Part shown: positions 22,498 through 31,957 of the stretch, piece after piece
Layout of the letters: each line of letters starts with the position of its first letter
Numbering within the stretch: the stretch's first letter is position 1
From: Myrmaecium sp. VS I D KN 1
Lineage: Eukaryota; Ascomycota; Dothideomycetes; Valsariales; Valsariaceae
Reading direction: 5' to 3'
DNA length: 64,000 nt
Assembly (NCBI GenBank): GCA_019775845.1
Contig: JADQAV010000015.1
Span: 186,001-250,000 of the forward strand
Position numbers and translations under genes: made by a program
Notes under the pieces: model-generated
Database searches by the model: none
Seen by the model: only the letters and a program-made list of their open reading frames with translations
What the model was told of the DNA's origin: nothing

Positions 22498-25400
22498 ATG
22501 GAGTTTGCTTATACCCCTCATCGCGAAGGCGGCGGCGCTCTCCACATCCCATCGCCCAGTCACCCGCACGACTACCACCTGGAAAATTTCTCCATCAAAC
22601 AAATTCGGCGATCGCTTTCCCGTTCTCCGTCCAAGCCTTCTCGTGTCCAGCTCAGGCCTGCATCCGAGTCACCCATATCCCCCTTGGCGTTATCGAGAGC
22701 TTTCAGTCCTAAGTCTGCGCGAGACGCGCATTCGATAAACGTCATTCCTGTGTCTCCTCTTCCCCATCATTCCACTTCCGCCGCGACAACCTCCAAGAAG
22801 AACAAATTTGCTTTCCGCCGATCTACTCAGCTTAGACTATCGCCCCGGAAGAGTCCGCGTCGACGCGCCTTGGGAGATTCGATAAATCAGGGTAATACGA
22901 CCGTCACGCGCGGGCTTTTGGTTGACGATAACGGCCGTAAGACAACCTCACAGTCGGAAAAGTCCGCGACGGAGGTCAAATCGTCAGCCATGCGACTCGA
23001 TTTAGATGATGGTCCTATCAAGTTCGAGTTCGCTCGACCCAAGGCTGAAGGTATCGCGCCCGGGAAGTCAAGTCCACTGAAGCGCAGTGATGGAATCATG
23101 AACCTGGACCAGGCAAGCCTTGGAAGCCCAATCGCAAAACGCAGGAGCCTACACGGTGCGTCCTCCTCTGGCTCTGAATCCGAACTTTTCGACAATGGCC
23201 CTTTCCGAAGTCCAGAGTCAAGCCCGGAACCCGAAGAACGACCGAGATTTTTGGGTGATGATGTATTTCCGGTTCTAACACCTACGCGGACTTCACCTAT
23301 ACGCAAGCCTTTGTCTCTGCGCAAATCGACTATCCAGCAACGATACGGATCAGGCACGCCGAGAAAGCAGCCGGCTCAAGAGCACGCTGTTTTTCCTTTC
23401 CCGATCGAGTCGGCGCCCCGACCTCGCCCCCGGGTGTCGCTCGACAGTGCAGTTGTCCAAGAACCTCAGCAATCGCCGTTTCGGCGTAGTGCGCCCTTGG
23501 GAACTCCGCACCCCTTCCCGCAGAACACCCAATTCTCTTCTCGCAACGGACATAGCCAGCCGCATCCATTGTCCAAAGCCTTGAGCCCGCCTTCCTCCAG
23601 CTCCAGCGTGGGCTCTCCCACGCATCCCCCTCCACCTGCTCCCTCTACCGGTCCTGCGAAGCCTGCCCACAATGTTTTCTCGCGCTCGCTGCCGCTGGGG
23701 GCGATGCGCCCGTCTGCTCCTATCAACCAAAGCCTCTTCCAAGAAAATTCAACCGAGACGGCATCATTCGCTACTCCTGAAGCTTACAAGATGGCAAGGC
23801 CTTTGCCTGCGGCTTTCATGTCCACTGGCTTGATTTCGAAACGAAACCGTAATGTGGAGGCGCCGCAGCCAGGTTCCTTCGCAAGCTATGCTATGCCAGA
23901 CACACCGTCTAAGAGAGTCTCCTTCCCCCCGATGAACGCGTCTCCTTTACGTACTAGTTTAGGGAAATCACTCCAACTGCAGCACGAGTTTGGAACTCCC
24001 ACTACACCATTCAGTCCGCATGCAGGGAGTACAACTCCTTTGACGTTCGGAAAAGGTGGGAATATCTTTGGTACGCAGATGGGCTCGGGCTTGAACCGCC
24101 GTGGAAGTTTTGTCAGCATCGACAGCGATGACAACACTCCTCCATCACCATGTGCACACAACATGGATTCTCAATCCAGCGCCGACGAGCTTCCGCCAAC
24201 CCCGACAAAGCCGACTGGAGGCAGATCATCCCGGGAGAACAGTCTTAGGAGCAGTCTTTTCGGACGTCGTTCGTCTCTTGGGCCTGATACCTTTGCGCAG
24301 CCGGCCCCTCCTAAGGAACCTGAAACTCCAGGACTCACTATCAACGGTTCTAAACACGAGACTCCTCCTTCAGGACGAATGTCTCCTCATACGCCCCAGG
24401 AACACTTCCTCCCGGACCCTAGCGGACTGTCCATCTCAGCCAAAGCCAGCCGTCGCGGTTCAATTCAGTTCAATTCGAGCTTGAATAGCAACGCGTCATT
24501 CCCTCCTGCTACGCCTACCGCCCCACGTGAGCACAAGTTCTACTTCAGCAATGGCCCCACGGAAGTTGCTCCCATCGCCGGCCTGACGCACAACGATGTC
24601 GACACGTCGCTCACAGCGAGGTTCAATGATGTAACCCTGGCAGGCAATGGTGAATTCTCTCAAGTATACCGAGTGAGGGATCCCGTTCAGCGTGACAGCT
24701 CCACTCCAGCTGCAGTAGGTAGTGTTTGGGCGGTCAAAAAGACGAAGAAGCCGTATACTGGAATGAAAGACCGAGAACGGAAACTTCGGGAGGTCCACAT
24801 ACTGAGCGCACTAAGGGGCCACGATCACATCATCAGCTTTGCGGATAGCTGGGAGGCCAAAGGCCATCTCTATATTCAAACCGAGTACTGCGAAAACGGC
24901 AACCTCAAGGACTTCCTAACTCAGACAGGCTACAAAGGTCGTCTGGACGATTTCAGGATCTGGAAGATCCTGCTGGAACTATCACTTGTAAGGCTACAAC
25001 TCAATAAACCTACTTCTTCAGCCGTGCTAACTGATTTAAAACAGGGTGTCAAGTACATACATGATTCGGGTTTCATACACCTGGACCTCAAACCAGCAAA
25101 TGTTTTCATCGAGTTTGAAGGCGGCCTCAAGATCGGTGATTTCGGCTTAGCCAGCACATGGCCTGCGCCTCCGAACATTGATGGAGAAGGCGACCGCGAA
25201 TACATCGGTCCCGAAATCCTTTCTGGTCGGTTCGATAAGCCTGCGGACATCTTCGCCTTGGGCATGATTATGCTTGAGATCGCCGGCAACATCGTCCTTC
25301 CAGACAACGGAGCTTCATGGCAGCGACTGAGAGCTGGCGATCTGAGGGACCTACCCAGTCTTACCTTCAGCTCTGATAGCACGCTCGCTCGTGATGAGGC

Positions 25401-25770
25401 CGGAGATCCAGTGGATGATATTCTAACTAGTCGATCAAACGATACTATGGTTGGCTCTGACGGCGAAGATAACACGTCCAAGTTCTTCCGTGAGTTCGAG
25501 GCCAAACCGTATCGCCCCGAGGAACTGGTCCAGCCGCCTAGGTTCATGATCGACCCGGAGGATCCGGAAGCGTTGGACCGGATGGTGCAGTGGATGATTC
25601 ACCCCGACCCCGACCAACGCCCGGTGATTGATCAGATTTACCATTGCGGGGGTGTCCAATGGGTAGAGAAGAGAAGACGATCAGGTGCAACGATCTACGA
25701 AGGGAACTGGGGTCCCGCAGATGATGTTCTCAATCACGACCAGGACGTCGACATGATGGATCTCAACTGA
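22498..25770 (+). CDS. ankA: WEE1-type cell-cycle kinase (AnkA-like)
   Basis: Two exons, 22498-24987 and 25045-25770, encode 1071 aa. The first 700 residues are Ser/Pro-rich with many SP/TP sites (SPSKPSR, SPRKSPRR, TPSKR), as expected for a protein regulated by CDK phosphorylation. The kinase domain runs from about 710 to 1050: glycine loop LAGNGEFSQVYRV, Lys in VWAVKK near 745, catalytic loop HLDLKPANVF near 841, IGDFGLAS near 861, and the Wee1-typical EGDREYIGPEIL. Wee1 kinases phosphorylate the inhibitory Tyr of CDK1 and delay mitosis, in the nucleus. The 57-nt intron (24988-25044) has no stop and preserves the frame. Its translation would add 19 residues just before the catalytic loop, so it should be spliced out. 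The start is the first ATG after a long ATG-free stretch. Confidence 0.95.
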   Translation: MEFAYTPHREGGGALHIPSPSHPHDYHLENFSIKQIRRSLSRSPSKPSRVQLRPASESPISPLALSRAFSPKSARDAHSINVIPVSPLPHHSTSAATTSKKNKFAFRRSTQLRLSPRKSPRRRALGDSINQGNTTVTRGLLVDDNGRKTTSQSEKSATEVKSSAMRLDLDDGPIKFEFARPKAEGIAPGKSSPLKRSDGIMNLDQASLGSPIAKRRSLHGASSSGSESELFDNGPFRSPESSPEPEERPRFLGDDVFPVLTPTRTSPIRKPLSLRKSTIQQRYGSGTPRKQPAQEHAVFPFPIESAPRPRPRVSLDSAVVQEPQQSPFRRSAPLGTPHPFPQNTQFSSRNGHSQPHPLSKALSPPSSSSSVGSPTHPPPPAPSTGPAKPAHNVFSRSLPLGAMRPSAPINQSLFQENSTETASFATPEAYKMARPLPAAFMSTGLISKRNRNVEAPQPGSFASYAMPDTPSKRVSFPPMNASPLRTSLGKSLQLQHEFGTPTTPFSPHAGSTTPLTFGKGGNIFGTQMGSGLNRRGSFVSIDSDDNTPPSPCAHNMDSQSSADELPPTPTKPTGGRSSRENSLRSSLFGRRSSLGPDTFAQPAPPKEPETPGLTINGSKHETPPSGRMSPHTPQEHFLPDPSGLSISAKASRRGSIQFNSSLNSNASFPPATPTAPREHKFYFSNGPTEVAPIAGLTHNDVDTSLTARFNDVTLAGNGEFSQVYRVRDPVQRDSSTPAAVGSVWAVKKTKKPYTGMKDRERKLREVHILSALRGHDHIISFADSWEAKGHLYIQTEYCENGNLKDFLTQTGYKGRLDDFRIWKILLELSLVRLQLNKPTSSAVLTDLKQGVKYIHDSGFIHLDLKPANVFIEFEGGLKIGDFGLASTWPAPPNIDGEGDREYIGPEILSGRFDKPADIFALGMIMLEIAGNIVLPDNGASWQRLRAGDLRDLPSLTFSSDSTLARDEAGDPVDDILTSRSNDTMVGSDGEDNTSKFFREFEAKPYRPEELVQPPRFMIDPEDPEALDRMVQWMIHPDPDQRPVIDQIYHCGGVQWVEKRRRSGATIYEGNWGPADDVLNHDQDVDMMDLN

Positions 25771-26470
25771 GCTGGAAAATCCCGAGAGCTACAAGCACCA
25801 TCGGATCTAATGCCCATACCACACAAATCGCGCGATGCGCAAGGTTGCGTGTGGGATGACCGCATCTCTAGCATTGGTTGAAGTGGAAGGAAAAGGGGGA
25901 GGATTTTGGTTTATTGCGGCGCCGGCTGCCACGTGGGCGGTCGTCGCCCTGTATTTTTACTGACGTAATTAGATATGCGCCTCTGATCTGGTTTTTGCGG
26001 GATTGCAGACGCTGGCGATGGAAATACCCCGTGGACGGAACGACTTCGACTTGTTGAGTAGACTGGGCGGGTTTCCTGTTTCTTATTGTTTTTTTTTTTC
26101 AGCGTGCACTGCGGTTTGCTTTGTGGCTGGGTCATGTGGTCTCTCCCCATTTTCCTTTGTCGTCTTTTTTTTTTCTCTCCTTTTGTTCACACTCTCTCTT
26201 GAGTACGATTGCGTACCGTTTGGCGGTTTCGTGAGAACCCTTCCATTCATTTTACGTGTTGACGCTCTCTTGGGAACCGAAACGGTGTTTTTATTCTGTG
26301 GCTGGCTGGGACCGGTTCTTCTTCACGACATTCACGACCTCCGACGGACATTTTGTGGCGAGGAAAGCGCTCTTTTTCTCTTTTCCTTTTTTTGTTCCTT
26401 TCCTAATCGCTGTCTGACAAGAAGAGGAGGAGGAGGTTCTTTGAACGATGGACCGCGTCCCGTTTTTATG

Positions 26471-26494
26471 TCTCTCTCTCTCTCTCTCTCTCTC
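26471..26494 (+). repeat. (TC)12 microsatellite
   Basis: An uninterrupted dinucleotide run in the WEE1 3' flank. Confidence 0.85.
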
Positions 26495-27412
26495 CGATGA
26501 ACGGCAGACAGACCGTCCTACCTACTACTACTACTACCACTACCCTTTTATGTAACATGAAACTGTGGAGGAAAGAAAGGGTTCACTTGTGCCTTTCCTT
26601 CTTCTTTTTTTGAAGGGACACAGTGGGCCATACATCACACCGCGTACAAATCAGCAAGACAAATATATACCCATGAATACAGAATCGTATGTACATACAT
26701 ACTTAGGAGGATATCGCTCGCAAACGACTGGTGTGATGTGTGAAGAATATGGGTACTGGATGTGATAAGTGTGCTTGTTGGATGACGAGGTGAGGGTAAA
26801 TCTGCTTGCTGATGTTTGGAAGGCAGTTGAGAGAGTAGCTAACTACTCCGTACCTACTCTGAAGGAAGAGAGGTTATGTTATGAACATACTGTATGCTTA
26901 AAAGTAGTGATTCGTTAGAAGTTGCACGGGAATCGCGCCGCCACAGGCGAGCCCCCGGGCCGATCGACGTGAGGGATCCATCCATCCATCGGCATCCGTC
27001 ACCCATCGATCCATGACGGGGACCGCCCCGTCCGCCCGCCAACCGACAACCGCCGGCGAACCGCGTACCTTGGTTCCCTCGCCGTATTTATAGGACCTCG
27101 GAGTATTAAGGTAGTTGGTAGGGTACCATAGGTACAGGATTTACCTGATCGCAGATGTGCGATGGGAGTGGTTGGGTGATGCTGTATCCTACATACTATT
27201 TATACCTCACGGTAAGGGCAGACGGAGAAAGGTAGTACTTCAGTATATGCCCAAGGTGGTAAGTGTAAATCTAACTAATCATGTGAATAGTTTCCTGGGG
27301 ATGCCTCCGTTGTTGCAAAGAAACGTCAACCTTCTTCCTTTGCCCATCTGACCGCGGCCGCCTCCGTCTCCGCCTCCGCCTCCGCCTTCGATTCGCCTCG
27401 CTTGCCGACCGA

Positions 27413-27544
27413 ATGAGGGCCGTCCCCGTTGCCATCGCCATCGCTGCCATCGCTGCCATCGCCGTGTCACATCACAACGAATCATCCATCCCTCTCCCTC
27501 TCCCTCTCCCTTTCCCTCTCTCGACCAACCCTCCGCCAGCGTGA
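27413..27544 (+). other. Upstream ORF (43 codons) in the VAC7 leader
   Basis: ATG at 27413 opens a 43-codon frame rich in Ala/Ile and then Pro/Leu (MRAVPVAIAIAAIAAIAV at its start), ending at 27544. It is listed as a uORF because it lies directly upstream of VAC7 and ends before the next uORF. Transcription of this part is assumed. Confidence 0.3.
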
Positions 27545-27562
27545 CAGAGCTCCCCTCCCTCC

Positions 27563-27661
27563 ATGCGCTGCTCTGCCATGCCGACGCCCACCCGCCCCCA
27601 CGTCCACCCACGACCAGTCCGCCTGTCCCGAGCATCATCATCATCACCATCATCATCATGA
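27563..27661 (+). other. Upstream ORF whose stop overlaps the VAC7 start (ATGA)
   Basis: ATG at 27563 opens a 32-codon frame that ends with TGA at 27659-27661, overlapping the VAC7 start codon at 27658-27660 as ATGA. The last codons come from a CAT/ATC repeat, giving a Ser-rich peptide end. The overlap is the arrangement used in termination-reinitiation coupling. The sequence shows the overlap; the regulation is inference. Confidence 0.45.
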
Positions 27662-30604
27662 CCGCCTCAACCCGCTCCCCCGGCCAGGACGAACCCTCGG
27701 ACCCGGCCCGCGTCACCGACAATGCTACTGAGCCCTCCTCCCTCGCCCCTTCAACTGCAAACAGACCCCTGCTACCCTCTCCCACCTCCGAGATTGGCCT
27801 TTCCTTACCCGCGAAGCTTCTCAGCGCTGCTCCATCCCTCGCCGTCCGCTCCGCCTCGCCTTCAGCCGCGCCCTCTCCTTTGTCCTCGCGGGATACCTCG
27901 CCCGTCCGCCTGATGCAGAGGCCGCAGCAGCAGCAACAACATCAACAACTACAACAACACACCATCCCTGGCGCTCAGCGTCCGAGAGGTGCGCTCTCCC
28001 GCAAGAACAGCCAGGACACCAGCCCGAACCGGCCGTCGGCTCTGCCCACACCCACCGCCACCATCCCATCGGCGGCGGCAATACAACGAGCGTTATCCTC
28101 GAGCAACACCCCGCAGCTGCAGCCCACCGCCGGCCAGGATGCGTCGTCGCGCGTCCCGAGACCGCAAAAGTCACCGGCGTCGACGAATTCAGGGGAAAGC
28201 ACTCCGCACTGGCCCATCTCCCCGCGCCTGAGATCACCACCGCCGTCGGTCGCAGGAGGAACCCGGTCGCGTCGGAACTCCTCACGGTCCCAGACACGCA
28301 AGCCTGTCGACGGGAACACTGCGACGTCCGCCGGGACCGGCTCGAACTCTACGGCGACCCCGAGTGCACGGCTGGGCGTGCGCGGCGAGATGAACTCCGA
28401 TTCTGACGACCAGGCTCCTTTGACGATGAAGAACTCCTCTAGGGGTGTTAGTGGTGCTGGACCGACGCTCGAAACGGTACAGGAAGCGAGTCTACCAGCG
28501 ACCCCGGCCTTTGAAGGCGTCCGAAGGTATGACCGCCATTCATCCAAGATGAAACCGCACGTCGCGCTGCAACATTTGACTGACCATGGTCTCAGTGCTC
28601 CCTCCGACGTGCCTTCCGAGAAAGTTCTCGATGAGGATCGGTCGAGTCTTACCGTCGCCAAGGTCTCGGAAGACCTCAGCACTCGCATACAGACGACAGA
28701 GAGCGGGAGCGAAAGCGGTGGAAATCGGAGCGAAGGGAAGAATAGGACTCAAGACTCGAGGATGCCTACAGCGCAGAAGCAAAGAGCGATGCCGTCGCGG
28801 CCGTCATTCACGTCTATTAGTGCGGGCAAGCAGAAAGCCGTCTCCGAGACGGGCAAGAACAACATGACGGTGGAAACGGAGACGGTCAGTTCGATCGCCC
28901 AGCCTGCCATCAGTGGGCCGACCGAGAGGAGTGGGCCAGGACGGGCGGATCCTGCGGGCAGTGTACGGTTGAAACCGAGTACTGAAACGATCCGGCCAAG
29001 GAAGGAAAGGAAGAAAGTGGCACGCAAAGCACCGTCGATTGCTTCGGGCACCGGTAAGTTTAGGCATCCTACGCGAATTATGTCACGAATGAAATGTTCA
29101 TGTTGTACTCCTAGCATCTTCTAAAGCGGATATCTTCGAGGCGAAGGTCGCCAGTGCAGTCGATGAGGCAAACTCGTCGGATTCAGAAGAGACGTTTGTG
29201 TACGAGTCAAATCCCCCAGACGCCCAACCTCACCGCAGTCGACATCATTCACGTACACCAAGTGCAACCTCCATGGCTAGCCTCGTCGATCATAGGAATG
29301 CTGCGCGGGCGATGGGAAACATGCTTGCGGGCAAACGGAGCATGAAGTTCGCCAGTAACCCCTACAACAATTCTCCCGTCGATGCGGAAGCCCCAGAGAG
29401 GTCCGATGGCACGGCACGAGCTGGTCACCTGCGGCTGAAGGGAGGAAGCGGAGTACATTACCATCACATAGGACGGCATGGGCGAGGAGGCTTCCATCCC
29501 GCTTCATTTTTTGATAACAGCGACTCACCTTATTCCGGCGGCTCGACCTTCCGGAGCACGCAAGGGAGGCGCTCGAGGCCCGCCAGTCCCGGCTTGCCGA
29601 ACCGCAATCTGCGCCTGGGCAACGGCTCAAACGGCAGGAAATCGGCCGAGATGTCACAATATGACATGGACGTGGAAGGTGTCGCCGACGATGAACGTAC
29701 CCCTCTGGTTGGCTCTGTTCGTAGTTCACGAGGGTCGCGGGTGCCTCGCCGCCCGAATAGTGCAAGCTTGCGTCAGCTCGAGCACTATCAAAGGCGCCGC
29801 CGAAATTGGCTCGCTCGCTTTGCGGGGTGCATTGTTATGACTATAATGCTACTATTACTGGTGTTTGGGGCTGTTGGTTTTCTCTTCGCCACCACGAAGC
29901 CCCTTTACAATGTTAACATCCGAGAGATCCAGAATGTGCTGGCGAGCGAGCAAGAGATCATGCTAGACTTGCTGGTTGGGGCTATCAATCCGAACGTCAT
30001 CGCCGTCACGGTCCAGGACCTCGACGTCAATCTCTTTGCAAAGAGCAAACACGTCGGGACGGACAAGTGGTGGCGGGATCACCATCGACTTCTGGACTCC
30101 GACGAGGACATCGTCAGCGTGGCCGGCCACGTCGACCACGGGACCGACCCGATCGAGGACCCGGAAGGCGACTCGCAGACCATGCTGCTCGGCCGGATCT
30201 TCCAGTTCGACTCGGCGCTCAACTTCGAGGGCTCGCCCATCAAGCACCACATGCACTACTCGGTCGGGGAGGTCCGGCTGGCGAAGCCGGGCAACAAGAC
30301 GGAGGCGGGCGGGACGGAGCGGTGGGAGCGCGTGATCCAGTACCCGTTCGAGCTCATCGTGCGCGGGGTGCTGAAGTATCAGCTGCCGCTCTCCAGCCGC
30401 ACCCACACCGCTGCCATCAGCGCGTCTATCCTTGTGAAGCCGGAGCATGATGGTGTGACGAAAGGTGGCCAGCAGCAGGATGGCAGTCCGACGGTGCCGT
30501 CGGAACCGATGGCAACTATTTTATCGCCTTTCTCCGCTTCCTCCGCCTCTTCCGCCTCATCCTTCTTCTCCTCGCGGATTCTACGGCTGATTGATAGCGG
30601 TTGA
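27658..30604 (+). CDS. vac7: VAC7, regulator of the Fab1 PI3P 5-kinase
   Basis: Two exons (27658-29053, 29115-30604) encode 961 aa. The first 690 residues are Ser/Pro/Thr/Gln-rich and low in order, with a Gln/His run near 95. A single membrane segment follows a basic run (YQRRRRNWLARF) at about 697-725 (IVMTIMLLLLVFGAVGFLF). After it comes an LEA-like lumenal domain (TKPLYNVNIREIQNVLASEQ, INPNVIAVTVQDLDVNLFAK, YSVGEVRLAKPG), the typical VAC7 C-terminal domain. VAC7 sits in the vacuole membrane and activates Fab1 to make PI(3,5)P2 under osmotic stress. The start is the first ATG of the frame. An earlier in-frame GTG at 27541 extends the frame but is not a likely start. The last 30 residues are Ser-rich, and the exact C-terminus is less certain. 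Confidence 0.92.
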
Positions 30605-30927
30605 TGGCGATGAGTTTAGACTCGCACCGCCGAGCGAGGTCCTCTGAGTGTATCTATATATATGTCTTATCAACTGGCGACTCTGATCCCGGTTAGACCT
30701 GCCATCACACCTTCTGGGCTGTCCAATAGATCAGCCAGCGCCTCCTCTCCCCGCTCCTTCCCCTCTCTCCAATCCCCCACCTCCCTCCCTCCCTCTTCCC
30801 CCACCTTTCTCACCTCGTCTTTGTATTCCAGCCTCCATTTAGAAGAGACGTCTTTCCCTTTGTTCACGACCAACGAGACACATATCCTTCCATCCCCCTT
30901 TTCTTTCTCCCTTGTCTTTTTCCTCTC

Positions 30928-30959
<32 letters not shown>

Positions 30960-31957
30960 TTCTTCTTTCTACTCCAACTGTTTTTCGTCCGTTCCGTCTC
31001 CATGCGTTCCTAGCAAGGCGTTCGTTCCTCTTTCCTGCTGTTGTTGTGGGTTGAGGGGTTTTGCTGCTCTCTCTCTCTCTCTCTCCTTTGCCCTTTCTGT
31101 GTGCGGTGGGGCTGTGGTGTTTTTGGTGGGATTGGTTGGTTTACTTCACTTGTTTCTTTCCGCTTTGGGAGAGGGGGGTGTGAGGGGGTTTGTGGGAGAG
31201 GAGCTTTTCTGTCCGTCTTTTTCTTTCTTCTTCTTTTCTTGCTGGTGGCTTGGCTGGTTGCTTGGAGCAGAATGCGATACTATGTATGAGAAATGATAGG
31301 GAGATTGCGCGGTACCTTCGTCCTTCTTCCTTCCCCTCTCCTTCTTCAAGCGTATTTTTCTCCGTTCAACGGCTCCGGTCGATTGGATGGACATGGCGTA
31401 CTACGTGGTGCGTGGTGCGTGGCGTGATCGCTGAAGGAAGGAAGGGGTTCCTACCTTTCGTATTCGATTTTGTTAGTTTTTCTACCCTACTTTTGCATCC
31501 TTGGGAATGTGAGATTTGCTCCTCAAATCTCTCTCGCTCCCTTGGGACCGTTCTAGGGCGAGTAGTGAGTAGGGTAGTCTGTCACACAATAACCTAAATA
31601 CCAAACCACTACATGCTCTTCGTCTCGTCTTATCTATGCCATGTCAGATCCTTGGCGAGTTAGTTAATCAGTTGTTCAGGTGTAAGTCACAGCACGGTAA
31701 AACGAGCAAGAACACAGATTATGAAACAAGATGATCTCTATTGATTTTGTTCAGAGCCACAACAGCAGTCGCGGCTTTGCTGGCGGGTATGTATGTATGG
31801 ACATGCTTGGAGGTGCCTGAAGTGAATCCCCTTTTCCTTGCCCATGCACGAAATATTTTACACACTGGTATAGTTTGGTTTCCTACCATCCTCTAGCTAA
31901 TGTACACGTGATATACCCCTTCCTTTCAAAGGTTCTCCTTGGGTTTTCCACCTCCTC
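30605..31957. other. Convergent pyrimidine-rich region with a long C homopolymer
   Basis: These are the 3' flanks of VAC7 and the convergent helicase gene. The region has strong strand asymmetry: CT-rich on the plus strand from 30720 to 31085, including a run of about 31 C at 30929-30959 and a (CT)n run at 31067-31085, then T/G-rich. The open frames here are low-complexity and not genes. Confidence 0.45.
30929..30959 (+). repeat. C homopolymer of about 31 nt
   Basis: An uninterrupted C run follows a CT tract. On the minus strand it is a G run that could form a quadruplex. The assembled length may be imprecise, as homopolymers often are. Confidence 0.8.

Larger units (their letters stand above)
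25771..27657. other. 3' region of WEE1 and leader of VAC7
   Basis: T-rich tracts at about 26060-26400 and a (TC)12 repeat at 26471-26494 fit a 3' UTR/terminator region. A CTA triplet run follows at about 26520. The right part is GC-rich and probably carries the VAC7 promoter and leader, with upstream ORFs at 27301-27351, 27413-27544 and 27563-27661. No further gene is supported. Confidence 0.4.

Noticed and set aside
26003-26500. Open frame of 165 codons after WEE1
   Set aside because: Phe/Ser/Leu-rich translation of T-rich 3' flank, ending in a (TC)n repeat.
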